The notes under the pieces were generated by a model, which saw nothing but the letters and a program-made list of their open reading frames with translations, did no database searches and had not been told where the DNA came from. From positions 62,001 to 126,000 of the forward strand of contig NW_023503296.1 in assembly GCF_014529535.1 (NCBI RefSeq): a stretch of DNA of 64,000 nt, read 5' to 3'. Source of the DNA: Bradysia coprophila. Lineage: Eukaryota; Arthropoda; Insecta; Diptera; Sciaridae. Within the stretch, counting starts at the first letter, position 1; each line of letters begins with the position of its first letter. Both the position numbers and the translations under genes were made by a program. Positions 34,371 to 43,039 of this stretch are shown one piece after another.

Positions 34371-36289
34371 CTTGTTATTTGATTTTGCCTTGTAGACAAA
34401 ACCAAATAAACAGAACCAAAATTAAAGAGTGCGAAGTTGGCGGCCAGAGCGAAGCGAGGGCCGCCATTCTCACGAGTTTAATTTTTATTGAAAACATACG
34501 TCATTCATTACCGGGGATACAGCCGAAGAAAAATAGATTTCGGTTTTTTCAACGAATACAATCCAAACGATGTTATTTAATCCACAAGCGATTTACAAGT
34601 TATAATACATATACATACGTAAATATCGTAACATTGGTAATGCATGTGGGATAAATAGTATTGATTGGATTGTATTGCCAGTTTCTTATTTTTCTTCGAC
34701 TGTATACAAAGTTTCGAAGATTTTCAGTGAAACTAAACAGTATTAAATCATCAACGAGAAATTGATTAAACCGTTCTAGTAGTTCTTCTTCTAAATGCGT
34801 TTTTGTGGTCATCAAAATACAAAATTATATTTCATATTTCATTGAAATTAATCAATAAATCATTGTCAACTAGTCTCTTATACATCTTACTCGCTGCTCA
34901 TGATCAAAACATTGTGGTATAAACTCAAAAGGAGATACATCCGAAGCAGCTAAAGCTGCTTAACCATCCTCCTAGGTTTTCTTTATGGGACAGATAAATT
35001 GCTTGTGAAAACTTTTATACAGACTACAGGATACTAACTCAGTGCAAAAACTTCAGTCTGTATAATCTGCTGGAATCAAAGATTGCGTTTGAACATTTAT
35101 TCAAAATTAATCCTCCTAATCTAATTTTTGTATAGGACCTTTAATAATTTTACATAATAAGAAATTCATTCTATCATCCCGACGACGATCATCTCGGTAG
35201 GTGAATTATTTGTATTAGAATGAGCAATTATACCCTCTCCATAATTTACGCCTCTAACGACTTTTCACATCATGACTCCGCTGAACATTTAAAATAATAT
35301 GAAAATGGACAAAAAATCACGAAGATTTTAACTCTTTCTTCGAAAGAAGTTTTACAATAATAGCCGAAGCGCATCGGTACTACCTTGGATTAGCCTATTT
35401 AAATTTTCAATAAATAATGGGAAACGTTTAATTGGTAATCATTTATTTAAGATCCGTTCAAAAGTCGCAAAATATTTTTAAAGACGTAAATTGAATAAAT
35501 TGGGTTTAACCGTGAACAACCGTCAACTTTATTAATTTGTAAAAGGATCAATTCACTTTTCCCAAAGAAAATGTTTCACTTCAACATTTCTTAAAAGTAA
35601 AATAGATAGCGCAAAAAAAAACAATCACAATCGTCACGTGACAACAATCCCACGACATCGATGTTCAGCAAATTACCGGAAAAAATTGATATTTTTTCCA
35701 TATGAAAGTTTGCAATGTTCGATAAATCCAAATCAGTTTCCATTTGCATGTGAAGGTTCGAACATGAACTTTTTAAAATTTTAGCGCTCACAAAAAGCGT
35801 ACCATTTTCGACACCTTTTGATCTAGTACGTTTAGCACTACCATTTTGACGTACATACATCAATCAGAAACATCAGAAACATTGTTGATGTTTACAAACC
35901 ACAAAATGGTTCTTTGATGCAATTGGAATTTTGTAAAAGTTGAATCGAAAATCGAATATTTTAATATAAAATGTTTAGTGTTTGATGATCAAATGTTGTG
36001 CAATCGATAGGCCTTATCTTTTCGCAGGTAATTTAATTCGTAAACATGCACTGATCCAAATTTTTATTTTCGAAAAATTGTTTTAGGAAAATGATCCAGC
36101 ATCAACTACATTAGATTAGATTATTGCGGTCCGAACTTTAGAAAACAGATTCTTTTTCTTTGAATCGATGCGTTATGACGATATTGTCTCCGTAAACACG
36201 AAATTCAAGCGACGCAAAGATCTCAACTGTGAAATAAAATTTTGGTGGCACACCTTGAGGCTCTGGAAACATCGAGTGACCTAAAATCT
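34371..36289. other. Mostly gene-free AT-rich stretch
   Basis: There is one weak minus-strand ORF (listed). A GC-rich CGGCCAGAGCGAAGCGAGGG sits at about 34440-34461. Confidence 0.35.
35591..35860 (-). CDS. Hypothetical small ORF, 89 aa, doubtful
   Basis: An ATG start gives a basic N-terminus (V-R-Q-N-G-S-A-K-R-T-R-S-K), then a mixed acidic segment with several Met and a hydrophobic C-terminus. Codon use looks less biased than random AT-rich frames, but no domain is recognised and no splice partner is evident. Confidence 0.2.
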   Translation of the reverse strand: MYVRQNGSAKRTRSKGVENGTLFVSAKILKSSCSNLHMQMETDLDLSNIANFHMEKISIFSGNLLNIDVVGLLSRDDCDCFFLRYLFYF

Positions 36290-37025
36290 AAAATCGGTCC
36301 AATGACCTCGGACATAAAAATTTTGTTCTAGGACCCCCCTCAACTTTCATTTTTGAACATTTGTCCCGAAGAAACCAAATCTCTACGACGCCATCTTGTG
36401 GCCGTACCAACATCAAAGTTGGTACCCTGAATTGACACATTTTGCATCTTTTGTCGGAAACCCTTCCGCCGATTTTTTTAATATATACCTCAATCGATAG
36501 GTATTTTCAGCGGCTATCAACCATGGAAATTGCACAAAAATTCTATGTACCGTTTTTGAGAAAATTGAGAAAAACCACTTTTTGGTAATTTGCGGTGGCT
36601 CACATGCATGTGGCCGCTCTCAAATGTTTTTATTCGGAAGCGCCGACCTCGAAAACCCTTTAGACACAAATTTCACTACAATCCATTGTATTTACGCGAA
36701 ATGGCAGCCATTTTTCGTTTCAAAAATTCCGACTTTGAAGCCACCTAGCGGCCAAGCGACGCATAAAATTTTTTTTTGACCTACATTTCCTGAATCAGCA
36801 TCAAAAGCTCTACCGAAATCAACCGTAAAATCGTTAGGTCCGAGGTACGGCCTCAGTCCTAACCTAGGTCCGAACTCAACTTTTTCCCATCTCGCCACCC
36901 CACAAAACACGCCTATCTACTTTTTAGATTTTTAGAAAGTACGATGCCCTGCGGGCATCGTGTAATAGATGCCGGGACAGTCATGTATTAAGGCGCAGCG
37001 CTGCGCGCTGCGCTTGCAATAAAAG
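36290..37025. repeat. GC-richer block ending in palindromes, likely element remnant
   Basis: Base composition differs from the flanks. The right end has CGATGCCCTGCGGGCATCGTG, a short perfect hairpin (about 36949-36962), and GCGCAGCGCTGCGCGCTGCGC (about 36992-37012). No supported protein was found. It is probably an old mobile element, but the type is unknown. Confidence 0.4.
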
Positions 37026-37696
37026 TACCATTGAGAATCTCCGACAAACAGTCAAGGGATCTGACCCACCCAGGTGGAACCTAGTACAATACAGACTTAA
37101 TAAAACCCACTTTTGGTCAGAAGGGTCCCAACCGAAATTGCAACACGAATATTCTGTTTAAATCCGATAGCCAACAACGATTGTAAAACTTAAACATTAC
37201 CGTAAAAAAGGACTTATCTCACATTTAAAACCCACACATCGAATGAGGATGGTAGTCCGACAATAAAGTAAAATAATAAAAAAAGGATATCAAGTCAACA
37301 CGATGGAACTAATCCTCACCTTAAAACAGTGTTCTCGTACTGAATTAAAATAACGGTCATCGATATTAGAGAGATTGTGCAACTGAGTGTTGACTTACTA
37401 ATGTTTAACCCGGTTTGCACCTTTCCTGCAGCTGTTTCCTTTGATCGGTTGTTAGATTAGTTGCGCCTTCGGCTGATTGTATGTCGACAATGTGCGCATC
37501 ATGGTAGGCTTTAACAATATCTCACAATATCTCTAATAAATGTAGCAGTTTAGATGTAAAAACTTGGTAAAAACGACTGCAAATTTGAGATTGTTTACAT
37601 TCATAAGTGGGTGGAGTCATTTCTGAATTTTCATACCTGAAAACTCAGAATTTAATTTTGCAGAAAAATTTTATGTTTATTTTACGAACCATGTAG

Positions 37697-38155
37697 ATGG
37701 TTTTACCCCAGAAAAATGTCACTAGTCTTGGGCTTCAGCCTACTTTTAATTTCACAAATTTTGATATTTTGATTAAATTGACGAAAGATTTGCGGCATCT
37801 TGAAGAGCTAAAAATTTCTCTTATGCTTCCCAATTTTCCTGAGCAAATTATGTCAATGGATCGGATTAAAGAAATGTTGCAACATGCCAAAAAACTGACT
37901 AAACTCAACATACACTGGCCAAGAAATCATTTGTGCCATTTTCAGGAAAAAGATTACAGTGAAATACTGCTGACCGTAAAATATCGCAGCGATTCACTCA
38001 AATTGATCATGAAATCAATAACTTCGGGGAACAAATCCGTCACACGCAATATCCAAATAACATATTTGAATACTGATGCGCGTTTTCTGACTATCACAAA
38101 CCGGTTTCATAGATCATCTTCAAGATACGATACTTTCAGACGTAACCTCACTTAA
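37697..38155 (+). CDS. Hypothetical 152 aa ORF, LRR-like fragment
   Basis: This ATG-initiated ORF encodes L-R-H-L-E-E-L-K-I-S and later K-L-T-K-L-N-I, which fit leucine-rich-repeat strands like those in the C-terminal part of insect F-box/LRR proteins. There is no F-box upstream in frame, so it may be a fragment, a 3' exon or a pseudogene. The flanks contain no clear promoter. The function is inferred only from LRR spacing and is weak. Confidence 0.3.
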   Translation: MVLPQKNVTSLGLQPTFNFTNFDILIKLTKDLRHLEELKISLMLPNFPEQIMSMDRIKEMLQHAKKLTKLNIHWPRNHLCHFQEKDYSEILLTVKYRSDSLKLIMKSITSGNKSVTRNIQITYLNTDARFLTITNRFHRSSSRYDTFRRNLT

Positions 38156-38680
38156 GTTTCGTTAAATATTTCGTTCATTCATTCATTTGTATGAGTTTTT
38201 TTAACATGGATGGCATTTTCCTAACGTGGCCTTGAAGACGATCTATAGATAGAAGAAAATTCATCAACACCAAAGAATTCAATTTACTGACCAGAACGAT
38301 TGTATACGTACAAAATGACACATAGAAAATCTAGCAAATTCATTTTCCAAAAATAGTCTTGTTCGAGTATATAGTTGTGTGAACTGAACGCTACATCACA
38401 CGCCCCAAAGACACATCCTCCGTAGGTTAGTATCCTCTATTATTATCGAATACGAATTGAAGATCGTCGGAGAAAAACAATAAAAATTCTACTGACAGAA
38501 AAAATATTAAATCTTTAAAGTCCTATTAGATCTCGCCGCCTGTTCGAATAATTGTTAAAATGAATCTTAAAATTGGTGTAGACGGCAAGGGATGCAGCTA
38601 TTTTCATCCGAAGTTAACAATATTAAAATTAACGGTAAACCAAAGCATAGAACAGGTCACTATTCGCGATTTGCACGTGA

Positions 38681-38879
38681 TATAGGTTTGTTCCAAGGCC
38701 ATATGAATTGTCAAATTTCATCCACAGAACCATAACCTCAATAATATTTCTGTGTAAATCGCGTAGGCGACGTTGCTCGATTTGTATGAAATATCACGTA
38801 AGCGACGTTGCTGTGGATCAAATTGTTGTTGTTCGGGTTGTCAAAGTTCGTGTTTACAGTTACTTGGAACAAACCTATA
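38681..38879. mobile_element. Short MITE with TAGGTTTGTTCCAAG ends
   Basis: TAGGTTTGTTCCAAG at the left and its complement at 38863-38877, flanked by TA. Inside, GCGTAGGCGACGTTGCT and ACGTAAGCGACGTTGCT are a direct repeat about 43 bp apart. No ORF with domains was found. Confidence 0.7.
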
Positions 38880-39672
38880 GGTGACACTACTTTCTGTGTT
38901 GAATGGGTTGAATGTCGCCATAATTGGCGATTTGCAACGAAGGGTACGAAGCGTAGCGGAAATAAATCGAAAATACCTGCATCCGATATTCAAAAATTTT
39001 CAACATAGAAAGTGGTGACATCTGTTGAACATTGAAATCGCGACTAGTTACATATTATAACTCGTTAGGTATAAGTACTGAGTTGGCAATTAATGTTTTC
39101 AGGAAAGTGATGCATCACCGAGAAGAGCTGAAATTGACTCATTGCCCTAAATAATTAAGTTGCATTGTGCTCAACATTGATTGTTTGAGGTTTTTATTAT
39201 TTTTGTCAAGCCGATCATATTTTCACACGAGATTGTGATAATTGATCAAACGTACTCCGCCTATTCATAAAATTGGAACCAATAATTTCAGTTATTTGTT
39301 TAATGAAATCACAGTGAATGACATTTTTCATTATATTTACAATAAGAAACGCATCAACGTTGCAATTAGAAAAAACTTTCTATGTCAATGGGAACCAGCA
39401 GGGCATCGATGGGTCAAATATACAGACATGATTCACTGAAATATTTAGTAGGTCTCAGAATTATGAAAAATTTAGCGGGAGTAATTATACCTAAGTAAAT
39501 CAGAAGTAAGTGTGTTTGTGTGTGTGTGAAATCTGGTTAATATCGAGTGTAGGCACACATCTACTGATGTTAAAGGTTCAGCGCCTTTGCAGTGTAGAAG
39601 GGATTTTACTGTTTTATAGATCCACTGAAGATGGCGTTACGCAAGGTATACAAACACTGAAGGTTATACAAC

Positions 39673-39848
39673 CAGAGAGTTGCTAATATGACGACTGGGT
39701 CGTTTCGACGGATAGAGGGAATATGTCGAATGACAGTTGGGTTTTTGAGAGAAAATTCAATACATTTTCGCTCAACCAATTTCAAAATCATTCGACATAT
39801 TCCCTCTATCCGTCGAAACGACCCAGTCGTCATATTAGCATATCTCTG
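39673..39848. mobile_element. hAT-like MITE family C, copy 1
   Basis: The ends are CAGAGAG...CTCTG. The inverted arms (GCTAATATGACGACTGGGTC, then GTTTCGACGGATAGAGGGAATATG) are about 60-70 bp. The flanking octamers TATACAAC and AATACAAC match at 7 of 8 positions. Confidence 0.85.
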
Positions 39849-39943
39849 AATACAACCCCACAGCGGAATTCATTTTTGTATTCATAGTCATGTTTAATTG
39901 TGACGTTGGTTTTGAGTTTGTATGGGATCGAATTCGCCTTATC

Positions 39944-40131
39944 CATAGAGGTGCTAATATGACGACTGGGCCGTTTCGACAGATAGAGGGAATATGTCAA
40001 ATGATTTTGAATTTGAACGATAGAAAATGGATTGAATTCTCTATCAAAAAATCAGCTGTCATCCGACATATTACATCTATCGCCTCTATCCGTCGAAACG
40101 ACGTCCCAGTCGCCATATTAACATCTCTCTG
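39944..40131. mobile_element. hAT-like MITE family C, copy 2
   Basis: The same arms as copy 1 with more mismatches and the left end degraded to CATAGAGG. The interior TCAAATGATTTTGAATTTG and CAGCTGTCATCCGACATATT is shared with copy 3. No clear target duplication remains. Confidence 0.8.
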
Positions 40132-40239
40132 ACGTTACTAAGAGCTGCAACTCTGCGCAAACGAATTTAGAAATGTGCTACATAATGAAACAAAATTCCA
40201 GTGAAAGTACAGTGTGCAACTGCGAATTCGCATTAACTT

Positions 40240-40786
40240 CAGTGTTTATATACTTTGTATTGGGTTTTACGTTCGTAAAATTAATTTAATTTATGGCAGT
40301 GTTCATTTGAGTTTATTCTGGCAGAGTGTATAAGTTCCCTGATTTGACGTTTCAAAAATAAACCACTACAGCCTGGTTTACTTTATACTCTGCCCAGAGA
40401 GGTGCTAATTGCTAATATGACGACTGGGTCGTTTCAATGGATAGAGTGAATATGTCAAATGATTTTGAATTCGGTCGAGAGAAAATGTATTGAATTCTCT
40501 CTCAAAAAACCAGCTGTCATTCGACAAATTCCCTCTAGAGGGAATATGTCGAATGACTTTGAAGTTGGTCGAGAGAAAACGTATTGAATTATCTTTTAAA
40601 AAAATCAGCTGTCATTCGACAAACTACCTCTAGAGGGAATACGTCGAATGATTTTGAAGTTGGTCGAGAGAAAATGTATTGAATTCTCTCTAAAAAAAAC
40701 AGCTGTCATTCGACAAACTCCCTCTATTCGCTCTATCCGTCGAAACAACGTCCCAGTCGTTATATTAGCATACTGACTCTGCCGTG
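40240..40786. mobile_element. MITE family B, copy 2, split by a family C insertion
   Basis: The stretch CAGTGTTCATTTGAGTTTAT...CCCTGATTTGACGTTTCAA...CTGGTTTACTT matches the right part of the 13.4 kb element. The final ACTCTGCC is duplicated around an inserted family C MITE (40395-40775), and the closing GTG follows at 40784-40786. The left boundary is uncertain. Confidence 0.7.
40395..40775. mobile_element. hAT-like MITE family C, copy 3, internally amplified
   Basis: A perfect 8-bp target duplication ACTCTGCC at 40387-40394 and 40776-40783. The interior contains three tandem ~95-100 bp units, each with GAATATGTC.AATGA, TTTGAA.T.GGTCGAGAGAAA and CAGCTGTCATTCGACAAA. It is about 380 bp against about 180 bp for the other copies. 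Confidence 0.9.
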
Positions 40787-41155
40787 AATCGATCCAACTT
40801 TTTCCAAATATGAGCAAGTAGTGCTAACCTTTACATGTCAACGTGTAAATAAATAAAATATTCCGACATAAATGAATCTCGAATATTGTTGTTTGTGACG
40901 GGGGGCCGCAACAAAACAACAGAATATAGCAATTGGAATTATTTATCGTTCGTGAAGGGTTCGCTAGCGAAGTTACACTCACACAACGACAAAAATCTTG
41001 TAAAGTTGCTGTCAACAATTCAGAAATATTGCAAATATGTGTGTATGATTGTGGCATGGTCATTAGCTTGATTTGAAAATATTAAACCGCCAAAACTATT
41101 CCAATGATATTTTATGATACACTGCCATCTATCAGAAACACGAAGGTCATTTCAC
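40787..41155. other. Intergenic upstream of SLBP
   Basis: No supported ORF. The right part likely belongs to the SLBP promoter. Confidence 0.4.
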
Positions 41156-41164
41156 TTTGGCGCC
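41156..41164 (+). promoter_or_regulatory. E2F-like site TTTGGCGCC upstream of SLBP
   Basis: TTTGGCGCC matches the E2F consensus TTTSSCGC and lies about 175 bp before the SLBP ATG. SLBP is needed in S phase, so E2F control would make sense. This is a single motif match, not proof. Confidence 0.45.
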
Positions 41165-41339
41165 TTTTGTTGAAGTCATTGTAAACACAAACATTGGAGT
41201 GTAAGGATCGAGACTGAGAAAATTTAAGTGACAAATTGTCCTACGAACGGCTTATTAATTTTATAAAAAAGTTGTTATTTAAGTGACTGTGTCTGCATAG
41301 GCACTGTAAAGAAGTGTACTGCAAAAAGAAAGCGATTAA

Positions 41340-42901
41340 ATGAGCAAGGTATTTACACGATAAGCGTCTGGTGTAGCTAATCACTTTTCAAATTTATTGT
41401 GGAGCTCTAATTGTATTTTTGAATTCATTTATTTGTAGATGCTGTGTGATAGCAATTCTGTGTCGCTTATGTCAATTGACAATAGTTCGTCTTCCATTGT
41501 TTCGGAGCCAAATAAAAAAATTTCGCCGGTAAAACGTGCTGTCAATAGCTGGTGGGATGAGGTTGAAGCAGCCGAACATAATGTATTCGAACAGGTAAGA
41601 GCTAAAATTTCACGATTCCATGTCAGGCTAGATGGAATTTAAAACGATGCCCAAGTCTAAAACAGAGAGATTTGATGATTGCCTGCGATGTAACTGAATT
41701 TAAAATTAAAAACAAAATTTTTTAGGAAGACGCCGTTAACGAAGTTGCACTGCAACCAATCAAGTGTGAGACATCGGGCACTGAACAGAAAATTGTCGTA
41801 AAAATGGACCCCGATATGCTCACGTTTTCCAATAAAATCAAAGTCATCAAAGAAGAATCCGCCGTTGTTGACCGGGTCAATGTCAAAGACGAAGAATCGA
41901 CTGTTGTTGACGGAGTCAAAGTCAGAGACGAAAAATCGAATCGATCAAATGAAGTCATTAAATCGAATGATTTAAATAAGCGAGAAATTAAGCTCGAGTT
42001 CGTAGATTCAAGTAATGACGAAAAATACGATCGTCTCGTCCGTGAGGTAAAGTCCAAAATACCATTTAAACGACGACTGTCTGGTGACAGTCGTTCCAAC
42101 AGTCCAATATCATTTTTTCCTATGGAAAATGGCTACGAAAATAACGATGCTGCCGAAGCATCAAAGTTAAACCAATATGATCAAGAAGACGGCGCCACAA
42201 CGAGTCAGACTGGTTCGGGCACCACTGGACGTGGCCACGGTAAGCGTCGTCGCTGCAATCAAGAAATAGAAACAAGTGCCGAAATTTTGGCGAGACGACA
42301 AAAGCAAATTGATTATGGGAAAAATACCATCGGATACGACAATTACATCCAACAGATACCGAGGTATGTGTATATCGAGAGCGACATGCTGATTAAATTT
42401 CGTTTCTATTTTTAGCGGAAAATTTTCAATTTTCTGAATCGTTTCCGTTCGCTGAGTCGTAAATGATTTTGATTGTAATGCTTAGTTTCCTCTTACCAAA
42501 AAAGTACTCCGTGTGAGAGACAAAATTGAATTTTTTCAATTTTTCCTTTGTTTATTTAACAGTTTCCTCTCTCACGGCTCTCTCACGGAGTACTTTTTGT
42601 TGATTGGAATGGACACTTAAAGTTATAAGTACCATGCCTTCAAGAGAAGATCATCGACCTCTCACCCTCGCAATTTTTATCTTTTTGTTTTCGTTTCATT
42701 TCTTTAAATAATTTGTGATTCTATACCTTTCCAAACAGAAACAAACGAACGAAAGATCACCCATGGACTCCACCGAAACAGTTCAAATACAGTCGACGTG
42801 CTTTCGACGGATTAATAAAAGTCTGGCGCACAAAACTCCATTGCTTCGATAATGCGACCAATGATGCAGATGGATCATCTGAATCGGATGACGTTAAATG
42901 A
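41340..42901 (+). CDS. SLBP: Histone RNA hairpin-binding protein SLBP
   Basis: Four coding exons, 41340..41348, 41439..41594, 41726..42363 and 42739..42901, give 321 aa. The first exon encodes only M-S-K. The N-terminal two thirds are acidic, serine-rich and low in structure, with direct repeats of K-D-E-E-S-type blocks. The RNA-binding domain begins after G-H-G-K-R-R-R-C-N with A-R-R-Q-K-Q-I-D-Y-G-K-N-T-I-G-Y. It is split by the last intron and continues D-H-P-W-T-P-P-K-Q-F-K-Y-S-R-R-A-F-D-G. A short acidic tail (S-S-E-S-D-D) follows, as in the Drosophila protein. SLBP binds the 3' stem-loop of replication-dependent histone mRNAs and directs their processing. The usual T-P-N-K motif reads T-P-P-K here. 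The last intron carries a MITE. The gene is convergent with DRC1 138 bp away. Confidence 0.95.
42478..42620. mobile_element. MITE family A, copy 3, in the last SLBP intron
   Basis: It has the same CTTACCAAAAAAGTACTCCG and CGGAGTACTTTTTGTTGA ends and inner core as the 3.4 kb copy, with a duplicated CTCTCTCACGG near its right end. Confidence 0.8.
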
Positions 42902-43039
42902 TTCTGGTTTTTTTTTTCGCGTTTATTATTATTATTATTAAAACGAAAAATTAGTCGAGTGAAAAGTATGTTAATTTTGCTAAAAATTTCATCGAAAATT
43001 TATTTTGTGACCATAAATTTTACACGCAAGAAATTTGTT

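Noticed and set aside
40886..41071. Opposing ORFs upstream of SLBP
   Set aside because: Both strands are open over the same DNA with no family features. More likely promoter/UTR sequence.
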